DNA of 64,000 nt from Phycomyces blakesleeanus NRRL 1555(-). Taxonomy: Eukaryota > Mucoromycota > Mucoromycetes > Mucorales > Phycomycetaceae. Shown piece by piece: positions 11,291 through 24,196 of this stretch; within the stretch, counting starts at the first letter, position 1, and every line of letters starts with the position of its first letter. Position numbers and translations under genes: made by a program. The stretch is taken from the NCBI RefSeq assembly GCF_001638985.1, contig NW_017265135.1, positions 3,619,545 through 3,683,544 on the forward strand. Reading direction: 5' to 3'. The notes under the pieces are model-generated. The model had not been told where the DNA came from, made no database searches, and saw only the letters and a list, made by a program, of their open reading frames with translations.

Positions 11291-13865
11291 TTACCGATCG
11301 TTTATCCGTTCAAAGGTCTCATTCCATAACCTTACGCTTGAGTCATCCGAACAACTGGCAAACTGTGCAAATATTGTACATATTTATAATTTACACACAC
11401 CACACAGACACATATATAAATATAATTATTTATATATACAGATAGTATAGATCATATTATAAAATCTAATAATGAATTATTTACAATAAAAATATATGAA
11501 CGTACCTGTTTTGTGGAGGTTTTTGACCATGCTACAGACGAGACTTCATGAGAATGACCCTTGAACTGATATGCCTTTTGCTTGGGACAATCGATTTCCC
11601 ATGCAAAGATAGAGTTTGTACTTGATCCCGAAAGAATGAACCGATCATCGTGCGAAATAGACATTTTGATGTAAAACGAGGTTGTCCGGAAATCAGGGTC
11701 AGTGTAGCGCCGAGCCAGGCCAGACAGATTATTGAGGTGGTGCATGTATACACTCTGATCCATGCAGATACTAAACAGGCTTGTTCCTGAAGAATTGATC
11801 TTCATGTCGCTAATTCCACGTACACCACCGGACGTGGTTTCTTCTAATGGACTGGCATCCCTTCCAGCCCGACAATCCCATAATTTGATCGTTCTTATAT
11901 ATATACACAAGCAAATGATATTAATATATATATATATATATATTGTTTAAATAAATCTATGTATTTCACTTTACCCATCATAGCTTCCGGATGATACAAT
12001 TTGTTCTTCACCGTCTCTGACAAACAATGCAGATGTTACTGGACGATCCGGCTGTATATATATATATATAGACAGATGAAATATAAAGACCCAATTGGAA
12101 TATATATACTTTTAGCTTACAAGTCTTGTATTTTCTTGTATACATGTGTATTTGGGATCCAAAGGGCGTGTATTTTTTTTTTACATAAAAAAAAAGATAG
12201 GGAAACTTACCGTGCGTCGTTTAGATAAGGTACGTTGCTTTTTTTGCTTGCGAGGTTGATTTGAATGTGCGTTTTTGACACTCTTGATCGGTCGATACAT
12301 CGGAAGGTCTAGACCTTCTTCAGTCAGGGTGCCTTTCATCTGGAACCTAGTATCCCAGATATTGAATGATCCGTCTTTGGAGGCCGTCACCAAAAGGTCT
12401 TTTATTTTTTATTTATTTTTGAACATACATTTAAAATTAGTCTTAATTGTATAGGTATATCTCGAACTTACTTGGATTTACTGGATGCCAATTGACAGAC
12501 TTTAGACTCATCTCATGGCCTTCAAAGCAAGACAGTCGTTTCTGTGTTTCTACATCCCACAATATCATCAGCTTGTCTGCAGAAGCTGTGGCCTAGATCC
12601 ATCAACCAACCAAAAAAAAATGTGATGATTATGATTATGATGATTTAATAGTAATTAGTAATAAAACAAGATAGCTTACAAGCAGTTGATCGTTTGGACT
12701 CCATTTCACATCAAATACGGTATTTCCATGGGCATAGAATGTCGAATGAAAATCAACTTTTATAGGGTGAAATAGAATATTGTTTTTAGGAGGCATTTGT
12801 TCAAGAAGTGCATATATTTAGATACATTTGTAAATCAGTACAAAGGATCACAACAGAACAAAAAAAATAATGATCATTATCATAATCAAAAGAGAAATAT
12901 CCAAGGTCAAAAAGAACATATTTATTTATTCAAATAATAAAAGAAAGACTTACGATCTTCAACAGAACTACTCTTGTCTGTTCGAATCAATGTTACCCGT
13001 CCGTCTTCATCTGTTACTGCCAACAATTGACCTCCAAATGCAGCTTTAAAGAGCCACGTTAAATATGTTCATATAAATATAAGTAACAAACAAACAAACA
13101 TACAGATATATTTATATAAATATTGATTCTTTTTCTTTTTTTTTTGTTTGGTTTGCTTGCTTTCATGCTTGCCTTTTTAACATAATACCAAAAAGTTTTT
13201 ATATATCTCTCTCTATACATATATATTCCCAAAAAGGAAATATCATATTCGCATATATAGATATGTATGTATATAAAGAAAAATATAAATCTAAGTCTAA
13301 GTCTAAATATCTCCAAGACCATCTTCTAGATCTTCTTGATAATTAAAATAAAGCTTCGTTCTTACAATGAGCATAATCGCACGCGTAAGGAATGCAAGGT
13401 CTTGCATCTGTGTAATAGAAATTATAGGTCTGGTTGTCGCAGTTGGTAATTTGTCGAAGCAGACTACGACTAGAGACTTTAGGTATTTTTGGTATTTTTT
13501 TTTGGTTTTTTTTTTGGTTTTTTTGACATGAGCTAAATCTTTTTCGAATAGACAGTAGCAATTATACATAATAAATGTACATTACTCTACATTACACCCC
13601 TAAACAGGCACACATATATATCTATAACATGTATCCCATAAATAAAGACTTGTACATATATATGTATCTCTCTTTGTGTGTGAGTGTGTGTGTGTGTGTG
13701 TATGCCTGCGTGATGTAGTGTAATGTAGTGTAATGTACTGTTTGATTGATTGATTGTTGAAATAATTTTTTTTTAAAAAAAAAAAGGCTTACTGGCTTGA
13801 GTTCTCTGGAGATACAACGGGTCTCTTGTTGATCGTAAGGTGAGTCCACGATATACGCTACCCAT
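11291..13865 (-). CDS. CDT2: WD40 substrate receptor of CRL4 ubiquitin ligase, CDT2/DTL type
   Basis: Nine exons: 13865-13793, 13476-13366, 13043-12954, 12756-12680, 12592-12472, 12398-12211, 12051-11975, 11893-11506, 11362-11291; 1,197 nt, 398 aa, all junction phases agree. An in-frame stop lies just upstream of the ATG at 13865. The chain is a WD40 propeller: FDVKWSPNDQ, LMILWDVET, FNIWDTRFQM, GSYDGTIKLWDCR, SHEVSSVAWS, FASCSDDSSVRLWN. Two WDXR boxes (IWDTR, LWDCR) are the DDB1-binding signature of CRL4 receptors. A Lys/Gln-rich loop between blades (around KQKKQRTLSKRR) and the fit along the whole propeller point to DTL/Cdt2, which targets Cdt1 and other PCNA-bound proteins for destruction in S phase. 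There is no long C-terminal tail. It shares a promoter with CTF8. Confidence 0.85.
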
Positions 13866-14529
13866 AGAAGGATTGATGGGATTGAGGAGAGATTGAATTC
13901 AATAGGATTATGTTCGCAGATCTTGTAAGAATTGAAGCAGTATTTTTTTTTAAAAAAGAAAAAATAAAGAAGAAGAAAAGAATATATATAAAATAAATAA
14001 TAATAAAAAAATCAATTCGTAGATTTAAAATAAAATAAAATAAAATAAAATAAAAAGTGTGTTTTTTCATAACCTCTCGTATTCACACAAATTATCATAA
14101 ATTATTGTGATAATAAAGTAGTATATAATATATATATGTTCGTTTGAATGAACGATTGGACGAATGAACGATTAGAGAAAGAAAACAAGATTCTCATTCC
14201 AAAATAACAACCATAAGAAACGTAGTATTTCTGATAGCCAATAATACCATATATATATATATGTATATATTCTTTGACGCGTCTATATTAAATACGCGTT
14301 TGTAGTTATTTAATGACGCAAAGAATATAATTGTATAAATAACAAAAAAGGGCGTATTACTATTATCGTTATTCTCATTACTGTCTGTTGCTATTCATTG
14401 CTGTTGCTGTCGTTGTTTTTCTGTTTTCTGTTCCGACCATACACACACAATTACACAATTACGCACACACATAATAAAGAATCACCTTTCTTTTTATTTT
14501 TATTTTCTTGTTTCTCTTATCTAAATCTC
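13866..14529. promoter_or_regulatory. Bidirectional promoter region of CDT2 and CTF8
   Basis: 664 bp between divergent start codons. AT-rich with an AAAAT tract (14028-14055), a TATA-like TA run, and two MCB boxes noted separately. Confidence 0.6.
14277..14299. promoter_or_regulatory. Pair of MCB (ACGCGT) boxes
   Basis: ACGCGT at 14277-14282 and 14294-14299, with a GACGC half-like element at 14315-14319. In fungi ACGCGT is the MBF (Mbp1/Swi6-type) site of G1/S genes. The two flanking genes, CDT2 and CTF8, are both replication-linked. Binding is inferred. Confidence 0.5.
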
Positions 14530-15036
14530 ATGGTCCATGCTGTGATCTGCCCTGTCTCTAGTTCGCAAACCAAACAAGAGCTGATCTACCTTGATTTTCA
14601 GGGCAGCTTTGGTGTAGAAGGAGATGTCGAGGTGATGGATGTTGCAATTGGTGACATAACATTTGAAAAGGTAAATATTTTAATTGCTTACTTGTTTTGA
14701 TTGTTTTGAGAGAACTACAGTTTGACTACCATTATTACTGTTATTTATATATAATAACAAAATAAACCATTCGCTCTTATAAAGGACACTGCGCTTCTTG
14801 TCATTGGACATCAACGACTAGAAGGGAAACGTGTTGGACTCACAAAACCGTTTGCGGTTATTAAGAAGAGAACAACAGGTTTTGAGGATGCCATGGAAAC
14901 GGACGGTGGCTTTGCTGCTGCGGCAAGCTACGATGTGGTTTGCTTGATTCGAGAAAAATATGTGTTCTCGAACCGACCTGGACTAATTGTCCAAGAGAAC
15001 CATCGAGGTCTTGGAAGAATTGGATTTAACAAATAA
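14530..15036 (+). CDS. CTF8: Ctf8, subunit of the Ctf18-RFC clamp loader
   Basis: Exons 14530-14670 and 14785-15036 (130 aa, phase-0 intron, GTAAAT donor and AAAG acceptor). The product matches Ctf8 in length and pattern: an N-terminal strand MVHAVICPV, LIYLDFQGSF, then LLVIGHQRLEG, the LTKPFAVIKK motif typical of the family, and a C-terminal VCLIREKYVFSNRPGLIV. Ctf8 binds Ctf18 and Dcc1 in an alternative PCNA loader needed for sister-chromatid cohesion and replication-fork signalling in the nucleus. It is divergent from CDT2 across a promoter with MCB boxes. Confidence 0.9.
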
Positions 15037-15851
15037 AAATTAATAAAAAATAAAAATAAAAAATAAAAAAGAAATCTCTCACGTCAATATTTGACTAATT
15101 ATTACATGACAAAGGCTTGGAATGACAAAAAGAAGACTACAAGCCTAAAAGACCAAAAGACTAAAAGTCTAAAAGACAATGGATAATATTGAAACTTATG
15201 ATCTATCTTCAAGTCATTTGATCGAAATGTTTTATTAGAATTTAAAACAACTACAATAAATCCAAAGAAGAAGAGATTTGTAAAAAGGAGAACCCAGAAT
15301 CTAATTAAATGAATTGCATGAATAAGCAAGAGAGTGAGAGAGCGAGTGAGAAGAAGAAGGTTTCTTGTTTTGTTAAAGAATAGCAGTAACAATTTTGAAC
15401 CTCCTTTTTTGATTTCACTGATAAAATGAATTAAATTCTTGAATACGAAACAACAACACACATTTTAAATGGTCGTTTCTGGCAAGCATGGGAAAAAAAT
15501 ATCTCAAAAAGAAAGCACATAAAGTCAACTATAAGAACATGGGGTTTCAAAAAAACCAATAACCAAAAGAGAAAAGAAAAAAAGAAAAAGTATAAAAATA
15601 CACAAAAAAAAGATCAAAGATTTTGCTATCAAGCACTTGTTCCTCTTTAATAAACCTCTATATTTCTTTCTTTCTTTTTTAAAAAAAGAAAAAAGAAAAG
15701 ACAATGCAAAGTAAGAGAACCTCTTCCTTCTATCCTTCCTTACCCATATTCCACCAAATTTTAGCTTTGATCAAATCAAAGAAGAAGAAAAAGGAAATAA
15801 CTTGTGTGGTTGTTAGATATCTGCTCTTCTTTCTGTGGCACTGCACTGACC
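15037..15851. other. Intergenic region upstream of the GATA gene
   Basis: Holds the CTF8 3' UTR and the GATA gene promoter. A-rich purine/pyrimidine stretches only; the open frame at 15102-15461 on the minus strand is low complexity and not supported. Confidence 0.6.
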
Positions 15852-16793
15852 ATGTGTGACAAGGAGGAAATGAACTCTCCGGATCAGATGTCGATCATAC
15901 CCGACTTCAATGGCTCAAGCTCTTGTAATTCCCAACAGACCATGTTTAATGTCGGAGGAAGCTACAGCTATCTGTCAAGCTACAGTCCAATTGATTACAA
16001 CTACCCACCAGACACACCAGTCTCGGTTTCAAGCGTGCCCTGGTGGGCCAATGATCAAAGCTACTTTGAAAAGCAACAGCCACAAAGCCTCGGATATACA
16101 CAAGAACAGCCGAAACCCTTTTCGAAAACGCCTTGTAATGAAACAGGAAAATCAAAAAAGAAGGGCAACGGGCGCATCAAAGATATCAAACGGAAATGTA
16201 CAAACTGTGGTGCAAAAAACACCCCTTCGTGGCGCAGGGGATTAAATAACAGTAACCTTTTGTGCAATGCCTGTGGGCTTTAGTAAGTTTCATTTAATTT
16301 CTATTATTAATTTATTCTTTAAATTGTAAAATATTATATATGCATAGATTTTAACATATAAAATATTTTGTGTCTGTCTTTGTATAATTCTTGTAGTGAG
16401 CGTGTAAATGGAAAGAAGCGTAAGGTCATGCTTCAACCCGATGGCTCTATTAAAGTGGCTAGAGGAGAGGACTCTGAACATAGCAAATGTACGCGATGCT
16501 TAACTCAGGAGGCAAAACGTTGGTGCAAGATCGATGGCCAGATATTTTGTATGTCATCTTTATATACAAAGCTTACAGTTTTTTTTATTGTAAACATTTA
16601 GCTAGATAGCTAGTTAGCTAGCTAGCTAATTAATTAATTATTCGTCTCATTGATTCATTAACTTACTGTAGGTACTCGATGTGCTCCTCGCTCAAATGAA
16701 TCCAAGGGTAGACTAAAGCCTACCTCTGTTGCAAGCATTGTCGAATCAACCAAGTCGGTTACACTTGGTCCAAGCTGGGAGAAGTCTCCCTAA
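15852..16793 (+). CDS. GATA-type zinc-finger transcription factor with a possible second zinc ribbon
   Basis: Exons 15852-16282, 16397-16548, 16672-16793 (234 aa, phases agree). The frame extends upstream only to a GTG, so the ATG at 15852 is taken. Residues 116-141 form a C-X2-C-X18-C-X2-C GATA finger (CTNCGAKNTPSWRRG...LLCNACGLY), split by the first intron at its end, followed by a basic region. A second set, C175-X2-C178-X16-C195-X2-C198, is spaced like a shortened GATA ribbon but lacks the TPxWRRG core. The N-terminal 100 residues are Ser/Pro/Tyr-rich and may activate. Such factors bind HGATAR sites and often act in nitrogen, light or iron control; the target here is unknown. Confidence 0.85.
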
Positions 16794-17715
16794 AGAAGCA
16801 CTTGCTTTTGTCTTGAATTTTTTTTTCTTGGTCCAATCAAATTATACATATCCACTGAGAACGAAATAAAGTAAAATTTTTTTTTGACAGGCGATTCAAT
16901 GCTATCTCATTTTCTCCCTTTCTCCCTCTTATTTGTGTGTGTCTGTCAATCAGTCAGTCAGACTGTCAGTTAGGCTGCCTGTCCGCCTGTCCACCTGCCT
17001 GCCTGTCAGGTTGTCTGTTTGTCTGTTTGTCTGTTTGTCTTTTTGTCTGTCTGTTTTTAAGCCTGTCAAACCCTGTTGTTAATTTATATACATATATACG
17101 CATTAATTTATAATATAGTACTTTATAATATATATATATAGAAAAATAGAAACCCAAATTAGGCTGGACTACTATACGAATATCAATGATAAACGTTTTA
17201 TTGAGTTGCAATACGTTTTTTTTCTTTATTTCAACTTCTTTACCTTTATTTTAGCTATTAAGGGAATAAATTCTTTAATGAATTAAAGAAAGAAAAAAAA
17301 ACAGTATAATAAAATGACCTTGTGTGTATATATATTTTTTTACATAATAAAAAAAAGGTAAAGAGATCAAGCCAGTTTTTAAGGGTCCGCATTATCCAAA
17401 GACCAAGAAGGACGTGAAAAAAAAGACAGTGCAAGAAAATGGAGGCTCTCTTTCTTCTTCTACTGGTCTAACTTTCTCCGACTGTTGAGTACCCTGCCAG
17501 AACAAACACCCAGTTGACGAACCATATTCCTTTCTTCCTACTTTCCTTTCTTCCTTCATTTTATATACATTTTATATATCAAATATATTGACTTTACTTT
17601 ACTTACTTAGATATACACTACACATTACATACACATTACTTACTACATACTACATACTTTGATAGATTAAGATATATAGATATATACATTTATACATACA
17701 TTTATACATACATAC
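16794..17715. other. Intergenic region between GATA and GDS1/APSES genes
   Basis: Contains a CTGT/CTGC-rich tetramer region (about 16936-17058), AT-rich sequence and a CATA-rich leader. No gene seen. Confidence 0.6.
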
Positions 17716-20700
17716 ATGCTACCCAACCACCCACAACCGTCAGCCGAACAAAGTAGCACAGGCTCCAAGCCACGGCCTAGTCTGCCGGTCTCAATACATC
17801 CAGACGATGCAAAAGATAAGGTCTTTACGGCTATTCTCAAAGCCCTTCTCAAACAAGGCAACAAACCAAGTTCACCAAAGGAACTCGCGAACGTTATTGT
17901 AAAATATAAATATGCCACTCTCGGGTAAGCAATACCACGAAAAATAAAACAAAAATTATCATCATATCATCATACCATCATACAATTCTATCCTAACCCC
18001 CCCCCCTGCCCACCTATATTATTGTTATTATTATTATTATTATTACTATCTGCCTCGATACTCACCAACATTACCGTGTCCCGCCTCGTCCCGCCTTTGT
18101 TTCGATTTCTTCCATACATACCCAAATTCATTCAACTTTCAGAGGTGCTACACCATTTGCGACCGTATCATCACGCATATCCCAACACTTCAAAAGAGCA
18201 GCAGAACACAATCCACCAAGGGCACCACTCTTGGCAAAACATGTCGACCAAAACCATTCACGCAAGATTAACTACTCGCTAGCAACAGACAGCCTAGCTT
18301 CTAAAGACACCCATGATTCCTCGTCTGGTTTATCTTCGGAGGATGAAGACAGACAAGAACCCCTGCAGACTAACCAGACCACAACCACAACCTCACAAAC
18401 CACATCAAATAACCGTACACCTTCAATAACATCAGCAGCAGCAGCAGCAGTACCATCATCATCAGCACCGACACAAACATCAACAACACTATCAGCACTA
18501 GCAGCATCACAGACAGCACCAGCAACACCAAAAACATTAGCATCAACAACAGCAGGAACAGCACCAGCTGTATCTCCTCAATCTGTTTCCACACGCCACA
18601 AGCGCCGCACTCGGCAATCTCCGTCTGATACTGAGGATGCTGACGATGAAGCTGACGAAACCCACACACCAAAACGACCTTGTCATTCCGCCACAAACGC
18701 CAGTCAGGATCGAGATCAGGATCAGGATCAGGATCATAAAATGGATGAGGCAGAAACCAAAGCAGAAAAAGAAGACGAAGACGAAGAATCAAAAGAAACC
18801 GAATCAAAAGAACAATCGGACAGCGAGGCAGAGTACTCGGACTACTACGAAGAAATGCTAAGAGGAGACGAGACAATGGCAGATATTGAGGTTACTCGGG
18901 ATCGCCGTCGATCTTCTGTACTTGCCCTTCGACGACCGAGCATGATTGCACGAGAAGCGTCCCCACGCCAAACTCGTAAGCAATCTGTCTCGTTTCACAA
19001 CTGGCTCAACGAACATGATGCCTGGGCTCCATTTCAATTCGACGAAGAATTCAATAGCGTTTTCATGGCCGATCAAGCTCAACAAGACACCGACCTTCAT
19101 CACCTAGCTGTCGATCCACCCGAGTCTGTGTCACCTTCTGAACTGGACAGCTACTTTGGTTCCAACAACAATAACAACAATAAGAATACCTTGTCAAAAC
19201 AATCATCAACTAATAACAACAACAATACCTCACCAACTAATTCCACAATCTCTTTGACTAATGGGAAACATTCCAACCTAATCAACCATTTAAACTCTCA
19301 CCATCCTACTAACGCTGCACGCACTCGAAAAAGCTTTTCTGTTACTAGAGAAAAACCATTGTTACAAAGAGCATTGATTGCCAGCACTAGAGCAGGCCAG
19401 CAAGATGACTCGACAGCAACAGCATTATCTGCAACATCAGCAGCATCAGCAGCGGCAGCGGCAACAGAAACAGCAACAGCAATAACAGCAGCTCATCGAC
19501 GAAAGTCTTGGCCAGAGATCAAGCACAATGAGGCCACTAAAAATAACAACGACAATAAAAGTATCGAAATTCGAATTAAAAAAGAAGGTGAAAACGATAA
19601 ACAAAGCAACGACGCCGATGACGACGCTGACGCTGACGCCGACGACGAAGACGATGAAGAGAAAGAACCGACTATGTATGAAGATATCAAACACAATTTT
19701 CGAATCAAAATCAAAACATTTGGAAATCTGCAGTGTTACGAACTCGATTCGCCAAACGACATCCCCGATACCAAAATTCTGCGCTTCATAACTTCATTAG
19801 ATGGCGTGAGCGAGCATGTAGCTTTGCGCACACGCCATGCGGATGGGAAGATGCGTAATAACAGCAATGGAAACATCCACGGTAAATTAAGTCATGGCAG
19901 CAGTCATAGTGGAGGTGGAGGAAAAGTCAGTAGCAACAATAATGGATGTATGAATTATCAGTATTTGGATCAAGGTTATGTAAATGCTACCCAGCTTAGA
20001 AAAGCAGCCCGACCAGTACTGGGTAAAGGCACATTTGATGCAGTGGCAGAAGCAGAAGAGGGCCGTGTGGTGGTAGTTATCACTAAAGGGCCGCTAGAGT
20101 GTCGGGGTGCTTGGGTTCCACTCAGCCGAGCACGCGAATTGGTGGAAGAGTTTGAAATTGAAAGCTCGATGAGTCTGACTATGCTTCTGAGCGACAATCC
20201 TTTATCTATCGTCAAAGACGCTGTAAAGCGAGAAGCGCAGTCTTCCAAAACCGGTACATCAACAGCATCATTATCATCATTATCATCAGCAACATCAACA
20301 GCAACAGCAACAAACTCTATTCATTCTCCATCAAATTATACGACAGCGAGATCAATGGAACGTATAGCGGAAATCAAGAAGGAACAGGTAGAAATGTCTT
20401 CTCAGGAAATGTCAGATGATGATTTTGTACGGTTTGAAGAAGATGAAGAAGAAGAGGCAGCACAGGCAAAGGCAGAGATTGAAGCGCGGGTAAAAGCACA
20501 AGCTCAAGCACAGGCTCAAGCACAGGCTCAAGCTCAAGCACAGGCTCAGGCTCAGGCCCAAGCTCAGGCCCAAGCTCAAGCACAGGCTCAAGCACATGCA
20601 CAGGCTCAGGCTCAAGCTCAAGCTCAAGCACAGGCTCAGGCTCAAGCTCAAGCCCAGGCCCATGCTCAAGCACAAGCACAAGCACGATTACGACAACAAT

Positions 20701-23405
20701 CTACACAACCACACCAAGCCTTCAACTCCTCATCAGAATCACCCTCGGCGTCGACATCAGAAGATACCAAGGTTGTCTTACAGCCGACTCAATTGAAACC
20801 GGTTATGCCTGTGGGTCCTAATGGTCAACCTCTTTCAGCGGCTGACTTACTCAAATCCATGAATATACAAAGTCTCAACCTGTCTGCTTTACACCAAATG
20901 ACAACTGCCATCCCAGGTTTAGCTCATCTCACGCCAACTTTTGATCTAGCTCGCTCATTGGCAGCCTATATGCAGACTATGCCCAAACCTTCCTCTGCCC
21001 CGTCGCTCGCATTTGATCTCAAATCAGCCCTCGCTCGATTTCCAGCTTTGGAGGCATTGATCAAGAAAGATACTTTGATGGCTGCCGCAAATGCTGCTGC
21101 TGCTGCTGCTAATGCCGCAAATGCTGCCGCTGCCGCTGCCGCCAACATCAACATTAACAATAACAGTAACAACAATAACAACAGCAACACTACTAATAAC
21201 AATAGTAACAACAGCAACAGCAACAGCAACACCAAAGCCAACACCAACACCAACACCAATGTCAACTCAAACAATATTAATATTAACAATTCTTTGGGTG
21301 CGGCTGCTGTGACAGCTCCCGGCTCGGTTACTTCCGTGGCTCATCCAAACGGAATTTCGAATGTCAATAATGCAAACATCAACAATGGCATGATTCTGAA
21401 CCCTGGACTGCCCTCGCATTCACCTGTTAGTACTCCAGGGTCCGGAACTTCTCGCGGCTTTCAGGAAATCGTTCGCACACTCACACCTACCAATCCTCCG
21501 ATGTACATAACCCTTATTGAGAATGCAGTGGTGTGCGTGGCTGTCTTGACCAACCCTGATACTAATACCGAACACAGAATTATGCGTCGACTGGATAGTC
21601 AGTTTATCAACGGATCGGCACTCCTAACCGCTGGCGGAATCGAGACCGAGCGTGAAAGAAGCATGATTTTGAGCTTTGAAATAGACCGCAAGCGTGTTCC
21701 AAATAAAGATAGTGCATTGTATGGTACCTGGATTCCTCTGAGACGAGCTCAAGAACTTGCAGTAACATGCTCGATCCAGAACCGATTAGGTCCATTCTTA
21801 TTACCCACGATTGAAACCCTGTTTCCAATGCCTTTACCACTTTCCATGGCGGCTATCTCCCGAAAACCCCGAGATGAAAGATTATCAAGGTTGGCTATGG
21901 CAGGCCTCAGATCACCTGGATCCCCTTCAGATCATCATCAACATCACCACCACCACCACCACCAATATCCTCCTCATCAACATCATCACAACTTACAGCA
22001 TCATCATAATCTACAGCATCTTACTCAGCATTCAAACATTTCGAGCCATCAGCACCTTCATTCTTCACAACAATCGCATCAACCACATCAGCGTCAACCA
22101 CATTATCAACAGCAACAACAACAGCAGCAGCAGCATCAATCTCAACAGCCACAACAGCCACAACAACAACAACTACCACAACAACAACAACAGCAGCAGC
22201 AATCGCAATCGCAACAGTTACAACAATCACAGCACCGACCGAACGATCATTTCATGTCTTTAGCACGCCCAACTCACAGACGGGCATCTTCAGCTCAGCT
22301 TCAGCAATTGATGCTCACTCCACCGAACAAGACCTTGAAAAGCAACTCTGACATGACTCTCAAGGCACCTTTGTTGGGATCATTCGATGACTCTGGAGGC
22401 TCAATTGTGATCGTTGACGGACGGTCCAAATCTCCACCGCCACTACCGGCAGTTAAAGAAGAAGGTACTGAGCAAGCTGCAGAATCTGACCAGGACACAG
22501 ACACAGACATGGATGTAGAGGAAGTTCGAAAACGGATGAAGAAAATGAGGGATGCGGCAATGGATGCCATGGAAAATGGCTCTTCGATGGATTTAGAAGA
22601 ACTACTGAGTCGAGCCAGTAGTCCTATTGTCCAGCCTTTCCGGACATTTCCAAGTCGACGAGCACTTCATTTACGTGCCCCACGCGATCCTACAAAACCC
22701 AGTCGACACAGCAAATCTCTGTCTTCCTCAGCTTCATCGTCTCTACCATCAGTAGTAGCTGGATCAGGATCAGCAATACCATCTGCTTCAGTTGCAGCAT
22801 CATCGCCATCAGCACCAATATCACCAGTATCACCATCATCAGTATCATCGGCATCACAACAATTCCAATATCAATTACAAAGGCGGCGCAATGAAGATGG
22901 TGGTGGATTGGTGTACAGTAGTAATGGAAGAAGACGACCGGGTGCCTCTGGAGGCAAATGGTCTGGCGGTACAGGCGGAAAGATTATGCCATCTATGCTC
23001 AAGAAATCAGCGTCTTGGAGTGGAGCTCTTCTTCCGCGATTAAATAATGGTGGACAAAGCAACAATTTTAAGCGAGGTGGTAAGAAGGTGCGAAGACCCA
23101 GACCTGCGGAAGAGATTGTGGAGGAAGATGAGGAGGACGAGGAAGATAATGAAGGAGAAAGAGAAGACGAGGAAGAAGAAGAGGAAGTAGGAGGAAGAGT
23201 AGAACAAAGAAGCCGAGAAGTTGAAGACGAGGAAGAGGAGGAGGAAGAGGAGGAAGAAATTGCAAACTGCGTGGTCGAACATTGCTCTTTGGCTCAACCT
23301 CCTCCTACCCAGTCTGTTACTTCTACACCAACACCAGCACCTGAAGATGATGAAGACGAAGAAATCGACATTGGTGGAAGTGATCGAGATGATGATCTTC
23401 GTTAA
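17716..23405 (+). CDS. Large regulator: GDS1-type winged helix plus two APSES/KilA-like modules
   Basis: Exons 17716-17924 and 18143-23405 (1,823 aa; phase-2 intron with TTTCAG acceptor). Residues about 24-125 (spanning the intron) form a winged-helix domain of GDS1 type ([50 protein letters not shown]). A first APSES/KilA-N-like module is at about 590-745 ([34 protein letters not shown]) and a second, more diverged one at about 1180-1305 ([28 protein letters not shown]). Between and around them are long disordered tracts: Gln-Ala repeat (20491-20690), Ala/Asn runs, His/Gln runs (21930-22230) and a strongly acidic C-terminus. It is probably a nuclear DNA-binding regulator; targets cannot be told. 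The low-complexity tracts give many false open frames in other frames. Confidence 0.8.
20491..20690 (+). repeat. Hexameric Q/A-coding repeat
   Basis: CAAGCT/CAGGCT/CAAGCA hexamers coding Gln-Ala, in frame inside the GDS1/APSES gene. Same type as at 9540-9770. Confidence 0.9.
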
Positions 23406-24196
23406 CTAACTTATTCTGACCTTTATTTCAATTATTACTATTAGTACTATTATTACTCATTTGACTTGATCTATTCATTCCATTTTCTTTTGTACCTTTG
23501 GCTTTTCATTTAACCTTATTGTTTCTTCCTTTTTTGTGTATATCAAATGCTATCATTCATCCCTTTCTATTTTTTTGAATTTGTACGTTGCACCTGCGTG
23601 CTTTCCATTTTTTTTTCTTATTATACTGTATAAGCACAATAGTAATTTATATACATATATGTATTCATATTTTTTATAGAGAGTATATAGCCTATATCAA
23701 CACTGTATTTACCACACCTTCTTCTTCTTATCTTATTAAAACAAACCCGAAAAATTCATTCATAATTATATGTCTTGAACAAAATACTTTAATTTTTTTT
23801 AAAAGTATTGTAATTAAGTGTGTTAAATTGTATTAAATCGACTGCAGGTTAATTCAAGTTAAGCTACCTTGACAATTAGCTGCCAATGAAATCTTGCCAA
23901 ATCAGTTCAGCCGACTTGTTTACTAGAAAACACTTCTTTCAGGGACTACACACGCACACAGAAATATAAATATATATATGAATCCCTTTTGCTAGAAAAA
24001 GAAAAGCAGAATGCAAGATACAATCCACAGCTTCGAGACCACCATATAGTTTTCTTTCAAGTTGGAAGCAAGAATAAAAGGAGATGTCGATGATTGTGAT
24101 AATAATGGATATGTTGTAGCGGTTTTCTTTTTATTTTTTTATGTTTGTTATTGTTATTTTCTATTATTGTTATTATTAATCGTATTCTTGCTCTTA
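23406..24196. other. Convergent 3' intergenic region
   Basis: Between the stops of the GDS1/APSES gene (plus) and SEC66 (minus). T-rich 3' UTR-like sequence; no gene seen. Confidence 0.6.

Noticed and set aside
12975..12990. GTTCGAATC tRNA B-box-like motif
   Set aside because: Inside a CDT2 exon with no matching A-box or cloverleaf.
15804..15851. Upstream extension of the GATA protein
   Set aside because: The frame would start with GTG; the first ATG in frame is 15852.
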